Shown here piece by piece: positions 36,663-45,664 of a stretch of DNA of 64,000 nt. The notes beneath the pieces were generated by a model, which had not been told where the DNA came from, did no database searches, and was given only the letters and a program-made list of their open reading frames with translations. A program made the translations under genes and the position numbers. Source of the stretch: Candidatus Electrothrix rattekaaiensis. Lineage in GTDB: Bacteria > Desulfobacterota > Desulfobulbia > Desulfobulbales > Desulfobulbaceae. The stretch lies in assembly GCA_032595675.1 (NCBI GenBank), contig JAVQMD010000001.1, positions 2,140,640 through 2,204,639 on the forward strand, given 5' to 3'. The number at the start of each line of letters is the position of its first letter. The stretch's first letter is position 1.

Positions 36663-38870
36663 ATGATTAAAAAAAGTGAGGTTGCGGCAGTGGAACCCAA
36701 AGAAAAGAACCCCAGTGCAGAGAGCGAAAGCAAGGGCAACCCGGAGTTTGATCTCACCTCGCCGGAATGGTATCTGAACCGGGAATTGACTTGGCTGGAA
36801 TTTAATCGCCGGGTTCTGCACGAGGGCGAAGATGAACGAACCCCGCTCCTGGAACGGATCATGTTTCTGTCCATTGTTGGCGGTAACCTTGATGAATTTT
36901 ACATGAAGCGGATCGGTGGCCTGAAACAGCAGGTCGGGGCCGGGGTGCGTAAACTGACTGTAGACGGTCGTACTCCGGGCGGGCAAATTGATGAATGCCA
37001 TGAGGTGGTGCGCAGCATCCTGGTGAAAAAGGAACAGCTGGAGTTGGAATTGCTCAATAAACTCTCTGAGCAGGGCATCCAAATTGTCAGGTATCAGGAG
37101 TTGGACAAGGATCAGCAAAAAGAGGTAGATAACTATTTCCAGGAGAACATCTATCCCCTCCTGACCCCTCAGGGCATGGATCCGGCTCACCCCTTTCCCT
37201 TTATCTCTAATCTGTCTGTCAATCTGCTGGTCGTGACCAAATATCAGCATGATGCTCACCCCTTTCTCAATCGAATCAAGGTGCCTACCGGAGTCGGCAT
37301 CCCCCGCTTTCTCCGAGTGGGGGAGGGGCATCTCTATATCCGTTTTGAGGATTTGATCGCCAATAATTTGGCTGTGGTCTTCCCCGGCTTGGTCGTTGAA
37401 TCCTGTGCCTTTTTTCGGGTCACCCGTAATGCCATTACCGAGCAGGACGGAGCCAATGCAAATGATCTGCTGGCTGTGATTGAAACGGCTCTGCGCAATC
37501 GGAAATTTGCCGAGATTGTCCGACTGGAAGTGGACGCCGATATGTCGGCGGCTCATCGGGGGATGCTGGCTGCTGAACTGGGTATTGATGAGGAAAAGGA
37601 TGTGTTCACTGTGGAGGGGATTATCGGTAAACGCGATCTCTTTGAGATTGCCTCCATTGATATCCCGGAATTTCATTATCCTCTGCATCAGCCTTTTGAT
37701 CATTTCCGTCTTTCTGGAGATTCTCCCAATATCTTTCATGTCATCAGAGAAAAGGGATCTCTTTTGCTCCAACATCCCTATGAGTCCTTTGATAGCTCTG
37801 TGCAGCGTTTTCTCAAAGAGGCCAGCCGAGACCCTAAGGTTCTGGCGATAAAGATGACCCTATATCGTACCTCGGCAGGCTCCCGGATTATTCCCTATCT
37901 GCTGGATGCAGCCCAAAATGGCAAACAGGTTGCTGTGGTGGTGGAGCTTATGGCCCGGTTTGATGAGTCGGCCAATATCCGTTGGGCTGAAAACCTGGAA
38001 GAGGCCGGAGTCCATGTCACCTACGGGGTCGTCGGTCTGAAGACCCATTCCAAGGTCATTTTTGTGGTACGTAGGGATTTTGACGGCCTGCGTCGTTATG
38101 CCCATATCGGCACTGGCAATTATCATGCAGGCACGGCCAGGATCTATTCTGATTTGGGTTTACTCACCAGTGATCGGGTGATTGCCCAGGATCTCACCGA
38201 GTTGTTTAATTATCTGACCACGGGCTATGCACCGGAGAGAAATTACCGCAAACTTCTGCCTTCACCTAGGGTACTGAAAAAGGCCCTGCTGGAAAAAATA
38301 GAACGGGAGATTGCCAATCATAGTAATAAGAATCCGGGGAAAATTCAGTTCAAGACCAATGCCCTGGAGGATAAGGATATCACGGCAGCCCTGTACAAGG
38401 CCTCTATGGCAGGTGTGCAGGTGGATCTCCTGATTCGGGATTCCTGTCGGCTCAGGCCCGGCATACCCGGCCTGTCGGAAAATGTCCGGGTTGTCTCTAT
38501 AGTGGGGCGATTTTTGGAGCATACCCGTATCTATTATTTTCAGAATAACGGTGAGGAAGAGTATTTTATAGGTTCTGCTGATATCATGAAGCGGAACCTG
38601 GAATATCGGGTGGAGGTTATCACGCCGGTGGAACCAGAAGAACTGCGCAAGGAGCTACGGGAAATTCTTGATGTGCAGCTCACTGATCAGCGCAGTGCTT
38701 GGGAAATGCAGCCGGACGGCAGGTATATCCAGCGCACCGGCAAGCACGAGAAAGGCAGTCATGAAATATTGATTGAGAAGGCGGAGAAGCGCTTATCCGA
38801 TGCCCAGGTGCTTTGCAGCTTGGAGCAGAAAAGGCTCGTGAAACGAAAAAAGGGGCAGAGGAAGAAGTGA
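36663..38870 (+). CDS. ppk1: Polyphosphate kinase 1
   Basis: PPK1 reversibly builds polyphosphate from ATP. The 735-residue protein starts its conserved region at WYLNRELTWLEFNRRVLHE near residue 36. It continues NLDEFYMKRIGGLKQQ and LLTPQGMDPAHPFPFISNLSVNL. The catalytic domain shows VLAIKMTLYRTSAGSRII, ARFDESANIRWAENLEEAGVHVTYGVVGLKTHSKVIFVVR (active His in KTHSK) and HIGTGNYHAGTARIYSDLGLLT. The second HKD-like site is near FLEHTRIYYFQNNG. GAGAAGAGAG precedes the ATG. A ppk2 gene lies 15 kb downstream. Confidence 0.96.
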   Translation: MIKKSEVAAVEPKEKNPSAESESKGNPEFDLTSPEWYLNRELTWLEFNRRVLHEGEDERTPLLERIMFLSIVGGNLDEFYMKRIGGLKQQVGAGVRKLTVDGRTPGGQIDECHEVVRSILVKKEQLELELLNKLSEQGIQIVRYQELDKDQQKEVDNYFQENIYPLLTPQGMDPAHPFPFISNLSVNLLVVTKYQHDAHPFLNRIKVPTGVGIPRFLRVGEGHLYIRFEDLIANNLAVVFPGLVVESCAFFRVTRNAITEQDGANANDLLAVIETALRNRKFAEIVRLEVDADMSAAHRGMLAAELGIDEEKDVFTVEGIIGKRDLFEIASIDIPEFHYPLHQPFDHFRLSGDSPNIFHVIREKGSLLLQHPYESFDSSVQRFLKEASRDPKVLAIKMTLYRTSAGSRIIPYLLDAAQNGKQVAVVVELMARFDESANIRWAENLEEAGVHVTYGVVGLKTHSKVIFVVRRDFDGLRRYAHIGTGNYHAGTARIYSDLGLLTSDRVIAQDLTELFNYLTTGYAPERNYRKLLPSPRVLKKALLEKIEREIANHSNKNPGKIQFKTNALEDKDITAALYKASMAGVQVDLLIRDSCRLRPGIPGLSENVRVVSIVGRFLEHTRIYYFQNNGEEEYFIGSADIMKRNLEYRVEVITPVEPEELRKELREILDVQLTDQRSAWEMQPDGRYIQRTGKHEKGSHEILIEKAEKRLSDAQVLCSLEQKRLVKRKKGQRKK

Positions 38871-38999
38871 ATTCAGGAAGGTATTTATAACGGGTTGCTA
38901 AGGAGAGGTTGCAATGTTGCAATGAATAGGGGGTTGACTCCTTTCGCCTTTGAAGAGTACATTATTTGTTTAAGATTATTGCACGGTAAGGAGGACCGG

Positions 39000-39575
39000 A
39001 TGATAGGGGTTGATGAGCATGTAACAACTGAAGAAGAAATAGCGGAAAATTTACATAAAGAAAATGTACATGAAGGAGAGAATGCAGAAAAGGATGCCGA
39101 AGCAAAACAGCGTATCCTTTACTACACGTATGCCGGTATGGCAATGGGCTTTGTTCCTTTTCCGCTCCTTGATCTGGCCGCATTAGCGGCTCTGCAATTG
39201 AGGATGCTCCACCGGCTTTCTCAAATTTACGGGGTGGAATTCAAGGCGAGTGTGGGGCGATCCGCAAGCAGCAGTCTTGTTGGTGGATTGGTGCCGGTGT
39301 CTTCTGCCGCTCCTGTGGCAGCCAGTTTGAGTAAATTTATTCCAGGTGTCGGACATATATTGTCTTATGGGACATTATTGGTTTTAAACGGTGCCTCAAC
39401 CTACGCAGTGGGTAAAGTTTTTGCCAGACATTTTGCCTCTGGCGGTACGTTTTTGACCTTTGATCCTGAAGCTGTGCGCGATTATTTTGCCGAGCAGTAT
39501 GAAAAGGGGAAAGAGGTTGTTGCGTCTTTAAAAAAGAAAAAAAAGAAAAAGGGTGATGCTGCCGAATATATGTGA
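39000..39575 (+). CDS. DUF697-type membrane protein
   Basis: The ATG at 39000 is fixed by an ideal AAGGAGG six bases upstream; the frame extends further without such a signal. The 191-residue product has an acidic N-terminus (VTTEEEIAENLHKENVHEGENAEKDAEAKQR). Hydrophobic helices follow (YTYAGMAMGFVPFPLLDLAALAALQLRML, then GGLVPVSSAAPVAASLSKFIPGVGHIL). The pattern P-x-P-h-x-D-x-x-h-x-x-x-Q-x-x-M is that of DUF697. The C-terminus is a Lys run. Function unknown. Confidence 0.8.
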   Translation: MIGVDEHVTTEEEIAENLHKENVHEGENAEKDAEAKQRILYYTYAGMAMGFVPFPLLDLAALAALQLRMLHRLSQIYGVEFKASVGRSASSSLVGGLVPVSSAAPVAASLSKFIPGVGHILSYGTLLVLNGASTYAVGKVFARHFASGGTFLTFDPEAVRDYFAEQYEKGKEVVASLKKKKKKKGDAAEYM

Positions 39576-39642
39576 TCAATCGGGGCAGTATCTGCTACAA
39601 TACAGTAAGAAAGGATAATGTTTTACCAACGGAGGGCGGGCA

Positions 39643-39783
39643 ATGAAGACGAAAAAAGACGTACGTAGCAAGAATGTTAAGAAAAAGCTGACAAAGAAAA
39701 AAGGGATTGTGCTTCAATCTCAGATAAAAGCAGGCGGTTTCTGGGAGGATATGAGGGCATTGTACGGGATGAAATCCTCATAA
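39643..39783 (+). CDS. 46-codon basic peptide with a Gly-Gly motif
   Basis: A short gene with GGAGG 7 bases before the ATG and a strong terminator 31 bases after the stop. The product starts MKTKKDVRSKNVKKKLTKKK, continues GIVLQSQIKAGG, and ends FWEDMRALYGMKSS. The N-terminal half has 13 Lys/Arg. A Gly-Gly pair at residues 31-32 splits it into a leader-like part and a 14-residue end with Trp, Tyr and Met. This could be a double-glycine peptide precursor for the C39 exporter encoded 3 kb downstream, or simply a small basic protein. Good expression signals support it as a real gene. Confidence 0.65.
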   Translation: MKTKKDVRSKNVKKKLTKKKGIVLQSQIKAGGFWEDMRALYGMKSS

Positions 39784-39814
39784 AGGTTCTATGATTGGAT
39801 GTGTTTGTTTTTTT

Positions 39815-39847
39815 GCCACACTTCAGGCTCTGAAGTGTGGCTTTTTT
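39815..39847 (+). terminator. Rho-independent terminator
   Basis: A perfect 12-bp stem (gccacacttcag/ctgaagtgtggc) with a 3-base loop is followed by six T. It separates the 46-codon gene from the downstream lipoprotein gene. Confidence 0.92.
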
Positions 39848-39923
39848 GTAACAAGCTGCCCTGTTTCTCATTGTGAAGCAGAGTCGTGCTGATGTATTTT
39901 CTTCTCTCCTCCTTGTTATTTTG

Positions 39924-42278
39924 ATGAAAATGAGAAAAACCGCTACGGTCTTTTGCTGTTTATTTTTTCTTCTCCTGTCGGGCTGCCGTAACGAGCCACA
40001 AACCGTTGAGCAGGTTGTGGAGAAAGGTGAGGAAAATACGATTCATATCGGCATAGCGTGGGTGCGGGGGGATGGTCTGTTGATTGAGGGGGCAGAGTTG
40101 GCCGTAGCAGAGGCCAATGCATCCGGTGGTGTCCTGCAAAAAAAAATTAAACTGATTATCAATCAGAATGAATCTAAGACATCCGATATCCTGAAGCACA
40201 CCTCCAGTTTGATGGCTGGTGAAAATATTAAAGAATATTCCCGAGAGGTTGCTCGTTATTTTATCCGAAATTCCAGTCCTGTTACGGCTGTTATTGGGCA
40301 TAGATATTCTTTTATGGCACTTTCTGCTGCTGGTCTTTACCAACAGAGCAGGATGCTCTTTATCGCTCCAACAGCGACCAATGATTTGTTGACCAGCATG
40401 GATTTTGATTATGTCTTTCGCATGCTGCCTAAAAACTCTGTGCTGGGAAGACAGCTGGCTTTGTACTCTGCGGCTAGGGAGATCAAACGGGTCGCGATTT
40501 TTAATGAACGAAGTGAATACGCCCTTGAATTGAGTGCTGCCTTGAAGCAATCACTGGCAGGTCAAGGCATTCGGACGGTTGTGGAGTACTCATTTTTTAG
40601 TGGGATGTCCGGGAGGGAATTTACCTCCTATGCTGTTGAATTTAAGCGTCACCATAAAAAAGAGCCAGTGGATGCGGTGTTTCTTTTGGTCAGCGGAGAT
40701 ATGGCCCGCAGTATTATACGAGAGTTTTATAAACGGGGCGTGGGGAACACGTTTTTTATAACAGGAGAAGGCGTTGATGAGCACAGCTTTTGGCAGGCAA
40801 TGCAGGGGCTACAGGAGGAAATAAAGGAGCCAATTCATGTTGGTGTTCCCACCCTGTTTCAGGCGGAGAGTGATCATACTCGTTTTTTTCGAGAAAAATT
40901 TATCCAAACCTATGAACAGCCGCCAGATAGTTTGGCCGCTCTGGGATATGACTCCGTGAACATACTGTTGGCCGCAGTTGAGCAGGCAGGAGCCGCATCG
41001 CCGGATAAGGTATTGGATGAACTTCGTTATTTGCGGACCTGTCAGGGGTTAACACAGGCAATAGCCTTTGAAGATAACGGGGATATCGCGTACAAACCTT
41101 ATATGATCAAGTGGATGAATACCACAGGATTCGAGTATCGTGATTTAAAGAACCATATTGTTGCACCGGATGCACTGGATGCACTGGATGCACAATTGAG
41201 CGAATTACCCGGATGCGTTAATATTGATCAGGATAAGGACGGCATAGTTGATAAACGTGATGCTTGCCCGGACAACAGGAAGGAGGAATTGGCATTCGGA
41301 GTTTTTCTGGAAGGGAAACAGGTTGGCTGTCCCTTAGACACGGATGGTGATGATGTGCCGGATTACCTGGATAAATGTCGCAATAATACATCTGAAGAGT
41401 TGACTGAAGGAGTGGATGTCGAGGGATGTCCGGTCGACAGGGATCTTGATCAGGTTTTAGACTATCGTGATACGTGTCTTCAAAATACCCCGGAGCAGCT
41501 GAGCAAAGGAGTAACGGCACAAGGGTGTCCGCTGGATACAGATGAAGACGGTGTAGCGGACTATACTGATGCCTGTCCCAATAACGCGCCTGAGGAAGTC
41601 AAGGAGGGGGTAAATTTAATCGGATGTCCTGTTGATCAAGACAAAGACGGGGTGCCGGATTACTGGGATAAATGTTCAGACAATACTGCTGAGGAACTCC
41701 GTTTCGGTGTGCGACGTAACGGTTGCCCTCAAGATAGTGATAATGATCAGTATCCTGATTACCAGGATCTCTGTCGCTTGGACTCGGCAGCAGACCTCGC
41801 GCAGGGCACGGATGAACGCGGATGTCCCAAGGACAGTGATCAGGATGGCGTTTATGATGTTTATGATGTCTGCCCCGATACAGTTCAGGGGATGCGGGTG
41901 AATGAACAGGGCTGTACGCTGATCACCTTGTTTTCAGACAACAGTTTTGCAAGTGCCAGTCCGACATTATCTGCCCAGGGAAAACGGAAACTGCGGGCCT
42001 TTGCCCAAACGCTTATGCTGGACAGTATAGAGCGCATTACAATTATTGCACACGCAGATGGACAGGGCACAGCTGCCTTTAATCTTCGTTTATCGCAAGA
42101 GCGTGCTGATTCCGTTGCCCATTTTTTACAGCAGGAGGAGGGTATTCCGCAATCGGTTATTGATGCGCAAGGCGTCGGAGAAAGTCAGCCGGTTGCCGAC
42201 GATACAACAGAGGAAGGACGCAGTGAAAATCGTCGAGTCGAGTTGAGTGTGCGTTTGAAGGAGAAAGAGCATCCTTGA
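39924..42278 (+). CDS. Lipoprotein fusion: LivK-type binding domain, seven TSP3 repeats, OmpA domain
   Basis: The chosen start gives MKMRKTATVFCCLFFLLLSGC with a lipobox LLSGC. Residues about 35-425 form a periplasmic leucine-type binding fold (IHIGIAWVRGDGLLIEGAELAVAEANASGG, later VTAVIGHRYSFMALSAAGLYQQ and DSLAALGYDSVNILLAAVEQ). After a DALDALDAQL linker come seven thrombospondin type-3 calcium repeats (D-x-D-x-DG-x-x-D-x-x-D-x-C), about residues 430-660. The end is an OmpA peptidoglycan-binding domain (ITIIAHADGQGTAAFNLRLSQERADSVAHFL, then GRSENRRVEL). It could sense or hold a ligand while tethered to both membrane lipid and cell wall. It heads a same-strand series of six genes. Confidence 0.9.
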   Translation: MKMRKTATVFCCLFFLLLSGCRNEPQTVEQVVEKGEENTIHIGIAWVRGDGLLIEGAELAVAEANASGGVLQKKIKLIINQNESKTSDILKHTSSLMAGENIKEYSREVARYFIRNSSPVTAVIGHRYSFMALSAAGLYQQSRMLFIAPTATNDLLTSMDFDYVFRMLPKNSVLGRQLALYSAAREIKRVAIFNERSEYALELSAALKQSLAGQGIRTVVEYSFFSGMSGREFTSYAVEFKRHHKKEPVDAVFLLVSGDMARSIIREFYKRGVGNTFFITGEGVDEHSFWQAMQGLQEEIKEPIHVGVPTLFQAESDHTRFFREKFIQTYEQPPDSLAALGYDSVNILLAAVEQAGAASPDKVLDELRYLRTCQGLTQAIAFEDNGDIAYKPYMIKWMNTTGFEYRDLKNHIVAPDALDALDAQLSELPGCVNIDQDKDGIVDKRDACPDNRKEELAFGVFLEGKQVGCPLDTDGDDVPDYLDKCRNNTSEELTEGVDVEGCPVDRDLDQVLDYRDTCLQNTPEQLSKGVTAQGCPLDTDEDGVADYTDACPNNAPEEVKEGVNLIGCPVDQDKDGVPDYWDKCSDNTAEELRFGVRRNGCPQDSDNDQYPDYQDLCRLDSAADLAQGTDERGCPKDSDQDGVYDVYDVCPDTVQGMRVNEQGCTLITLFSDNSFASASPTLSAQGKRKLRAFAQTLMLDSIERITIIAHADGQGTAAFNLRLSQERADSVAHFLQQEEGIPQSVIDAQGVGESQPVADDTTEEGRSENRRVELSVRLKEKEHP

Positions 42279-42298
42279 ACCTTTAGGGGTGATTTATT

Positions 42299-42820
42299 AT
42301 GGCGAAAATACCTTTCTCGCAAACAATGCGTGCCTTGCAGGCCGATCACGGGCGTTACAGTCGACTGACGCTGGGGCTAGCCGTTGTTGTGCTGTTGCTT
42401 TGGGGGTACTGGTTCTTTACCGCTTCAACCTACTCTTATGTCAGCAGTCAACATATAGAAATCACCCAGGGAGATCAGCCTGTATGGAAAATTGCCAAAG
42501 GTGAAAATCGAGCGACTGCCTATCATCGCTATGATGTTCGAGCATATTTTGACCCTTCGGATTTTTATCAGATTAAGCTCGGTCAGAAAACACGGCTAAT
42601 GCTGACCAGCTCAGACACTCTTCCTCGGCGTGCTTTGACTGCTAAGGTGGAGAGGATTGATCCGGTAAACAAGACGGTTGATGTGCAACTGGAACTTCGA
42701 GTTGAAACCGCAGAATTTTTGGCAGGCGCAACTGTGGAACGTATGGAAATCGCTGTGTCTCACCAGACCCCGGCGGCTTTTCTTTTTCATACGGCCCGCC
42801 CTGTTTCTCCCAGATTGTAA
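42299..42820 (+). CDS. Miniature HlyD-like membrane fusion protein
   Basis: A 173-residue protein. The cytoplasmic tail and one membrane helix (LTLGLAVVVLLLWGYWFFTAS near 24-44) are followed by a beta-rich periplasmic region. The beta part has YDVRAYFDPSDFYQIKLGQKTRLMLTSSD and ALTAKVERIDPVNKTVDVQLEL. This is the beta-barrel part of HlyD-family adaptors. The lipoyl halves and coiled-coil hairpin are missing, so it is less than half the usual size. It starts 20 bases after the fusion lipoprotein gene and lies 11 bases before the C39 exporter gene. Confidence 0.65.
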   Translation: MAKIPFSQTMRALQADHGRYSRLTLGLAVVVLLLWGYWFFTASTYSYVSSQHIEITQGDQPVWKIAKGENRATAYHRYDVRAYFDPSDFYQIKLGQKTRLMLTSSDTLPRRALTAKVERIDPVNKTVDVQLELRVETAEFLAGATVERMEIAVSHQTPAAFLFHTARPVSPRL

Positions 42821-42831
42821 ATTATTGAGCA

Positions 42832-45618
42832 ATGTTTCGGTTATCTTCCCTTCTTGGTGGCTATGGTCAGGATGAACGGCGTTTCCTGATACCGCAGGTT
42901 ATCCAAAGCTCCATGATGGACTGCGGCCCGGCTGCCCTGAAAGCCATCTTGGGTGGTTTTGGTATTCATGTCAGTTATGGAAGGCTACGCGAAGCCTGCC
43001 AGACCGATATCGATGGCACTTCTATTGATACTCTGGAAGACCTCGCTGTTCGTCTCGGCTTAGATGCTCTGCAAATTATTTTGCCTGCTGATCATCTTTT
43101 TTTGCCCGAGGCAGAGGTTCTTCCTGCTCTGGCTGTAATGCTTCAGCCCAACGGTCTTACTCATTTTGTTGTTATTTGGCGGAGACACGGGCCTTGGGTC
43201 CAAATTATGGATCCGGGGACAGGTCGACACTGGGTACATAGAGACACTGTCAAGGAACGTCTTTACATACATCAACATACCCTGGATGCTGTTGATTGGC
43301 AGGAGTGGTCTGTTGGCTCGGAATTCTGCGATCCGCTTTTAGCCCGCATGGCTTCGCTCTGCTCTGATTCTGCCTGGTCCGAAGCTCGTCTTCAGGAAGT
43401 CTTAAACAAGGAGGAAGGACAAGGGCTTGCTGTGCTGGATGCGGCAACCCGGATGACCGCCTCATTGGTTCAGGCTGGCGGGATTGGTAAGGGAGCCGAG
43501 GCCGGTGATTTGATTCAGCAACTGCTCGGGAAGCCTGAGCATATTCCCCAGGGATACTGGTCAGCCTTTCTTTCGTCTGAGAACAGTGAACAGATCATTC
43601 TTCAGGGTGCAGTTGTGCTGCATATTGCAGGTCTGGCAGAGGAATCGGATGCGAAAACAAAGGGCGCGGATGAAGAAACCGGTTTTGCTGGAAAAGTGGC
43701 CTTCCAGTCCTCGCTTTCTCAGGACTCCAAGGCACCTGAACAGCAGATTGTTCAAGCCCTTTGTCTGGAAGGTGTGTTCACGCCGTTGTTGATTATCAGC
43801 GGCGTGCTGTTGGCCGGACTCGGTACGGCTATGGAAGTCGTTGTGTTGAGAGGAATGGTGGAAATCGGTCAGCAGTTGTCTCTGGTCGGTCAGCAGACAG
43901 GAGCGTTTACCATGGTTATTTTATTTCTGCTCTCCTTGCTGATTCTGGAGTGGCCGTTACACAGCGTCTCGCTCCGTTTGGGTCGCCGGTTTGAACTGCG
44001 TTTGCGCCAGCGTTTTCTCGAAAAAATACCTGGACTGGGAGACCGTTATTTTCACAGCAGGCTCACTTCAGATATGATTCAACGTGCCTATGAATTGCGC
44101 CATCTTCGAATTATACCGGTAGTGGGAATGCAGTGTTTGAAAATATTGACTGAAATCATCTGCATTACTGCTGGCCTGATTATTCTGTATCCTCAGGGGA
44201 GCCTGTTGATTTTGTTCAGCTGTCTCTCAGTTATTGCGGTATCTCTGGTCACTCAGCCCTTGGTGCAGGAGCAGGATATGCGTTTTCGTACCCATATAGG
44301 CGGGCTCAGTCGTTTTTATTTAGATGCTCTTCAGGGGGTATTGCCGATTCGCAGCCACGGCGCGGTCCCGGCATTACGGAGTGAACATGAGAGGCTGCTT
44401 GTTGACTGGGCAAAGGCGGGCTTGGATTTTTTTGTCACCTATGAGCGGATGACGGCTCTGAATTTGTTGTTGAGTACCGGGCTGGCAATTCTGCTGCTGT
44501 ATTCGTATATGCAATCCGGTACTGATAATAGCGGCACGTTTATTCTGCTATATTGGATGTTGACGCTTCCTCAGCTGGGTCGTTCTTTGGCTGAATTGAC
44601 CCAGCTGTATCCATCATTGCGTAATCGCCTCTTGCGTTTGCTGGACCCCCTCAATGCACCTGATGAAAGTTATGACTGGTATAAGGAAGAGCATAAGGAA
44701 GAGCAGGCATCTTCCCGAGTATCTTCCGAAATTTCCGAAATCCCCCCCCCATCCTGCTCCGAGGATTGTGAAGGACAGGAGATTGGATTATCAGTGCATT
44801 TTGAGAATGTTCGCATTGTTCTGTCAGGGAAGACAATTTTGAGCGGTCTGAACGCCCAACTTGCTCCTGGAGAACAGGTAGCCGTGGTCGGGCCATCCGG
44901 TGCAGGAAAATCCACTCTTGTGGGACTCCTGCTTGGCTGGTATCGTCCGGTATCCGGTGGCACAGTCTGGGTAAACCGGGAACTGCTTCAGGGAGAACGG
45001 CTGCAACAGTTGCGGAGGGAACTGGTCTGGGTGGATCCGGAGGTGCAGCTCTGGAATCGCTCTCTGCGGGATAATTTGAACTACGGGAATGACACTGTGA
45101 TCCCGCCGACAGTGGAATTACTCAGTCAGGCCGATTTGCTGGATGTGTTATCCCGTTTACCGGACGGCGAGGATACTCTGCTGGGAGAAAATGGTGGCTT
45201 CCTCTCTGGTGGGGAAGGGCAACGTGTACGTTTGGGACGGGGGCTGAATCGGGATACTCCGCGTCTTGTTATTCTGGATGAGCCTTTTCGGGGATTGACC
45301 AGGGAACAGCGGCGGGACTTGTTGGCCCAGGCCCGTCGTTACTGGCAGGGTGCTACTTTGATCTTTATTTCTCATGACGTGAGCGATAGCTTGGGGTTTG
45401 ACAGGGTTTGGATGATGAAGGACGGAGAGCTGGTGGAAGATGATCAACCGCAACGCCTAGCAGCCTGTTCTCGATCGGCTTATGCTCAATTGTTGGAGCG
45501 GGAAAAATCGGTCCGTGCGCTGATCTGGAACAGTGCGGACTGGATTCGTCTGCGTTTGGAAAAAGGGAAGCTTGTACCAGGGGAAAAGCAAACCGATACG
45601 CAAACTGATGCAAAATAA
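42832..45618 (+). CDS. C39-peptidase ABC exporter (NHLM-like)
   Basis: A 928-residue transporter. The N-terminal C39 peptidase keeps the oxyanion Gln and catalytic Cys (VIQSSMMDCGPAALKAIL near 23-40), His in GLTHFVVIWRR and Asp in IMDPGTGRHW. Such peptidases cut leader peptides after Gly-Gly during export. Residues about 150-310 are an unusual insert of unknown fold. Membrane helices span about 315-600. The ATPase has VAVVGPSGAGKSTLVGLLLG, signature LSGGEGQRVRLGRGL, Walker B RLVILDEPF and ISHD. It is about 200 residues longer than typical homologs. Confidence 0.9.
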   Translation: MFRLSSLLGGYGQDERRFLIPQVIQSSMMDCGPAALKAILGGFGIHVSYGRLREACQTDIDGTSIDTLEDLAVRLGLDALQIILPADHLFLPEAEVLPALAVMLQPNGLTHFVVIWRRHGPWVQIMDPGTGRHWVHRDTVKERLYIHQHTLDAVDWQEWSVGSEFCDPLLARMASLCSDSAWSEARLQEVLNKEEGQGLAVLDAATRMTASLVQAGGIGKGAEAGDLIQQLLGKPEHIPQGYWSAFLSSENSEQIILQGAVVLHIAGLAEESDAKTKGADEETGFAGKVAFQSSLSQDSKAPEQQIVQALCLEGVFTPLLIISGVLLAGLGTAMEVVVLRGMVEIGQQLSLVGQQTGAFTMVILFLLSLLILEWPLHSVSLRLGRRFELRLRQRFLEKIPGLGDRYFHSRLTSDMIQRAYELRHLRIIPVVGMQCLKILTEIICITAGLIILYPQGSLLILFSCLSVIAVSLVTQPLVQEQDMRFRTHIGGLSRFYLDALQGVLPIRSHGAVPALRSEHERLLVDWAKAGLDFFVTYERMTALNLLLSTGLAILLLYSYMQSGTDNSGTFILLYWMLTLPQLGRSLAELTQLYPSLRNRLLRLLDPLNAPDESYDWYKEEHKEEQASSRVSSEISEIPPPSCSEDCEGQEIGLSVHFENVRIVLSGKTILSGLNAQLAPGEQVAVVGPSGAGKSTLVGLLLGWYRPVSGGTVWVNRELLQGERLQQLRRELVWVDPEVQLWNRSLRDNLNYGNDTVIPPTVELLSQADLLDVLSRLPDGEDTLLGENGGFLSGGEGQRVRLGRGLNRDTPRLVILDEPFRGLTREQRRDLLAQARRYWQGATLIFISHDVSDSLGFDRVWMMKDGELVEDDQPQRLAACSRSAYAQLLEREKSVRALIWNSADWIRLRLEKGKLVPGEKQTDTQTDAK

Positions 45619-45664
45619 TGTGCAAAAAGATCCCTGTGACCCTGCTCCCTGACGGAGTACGTGC

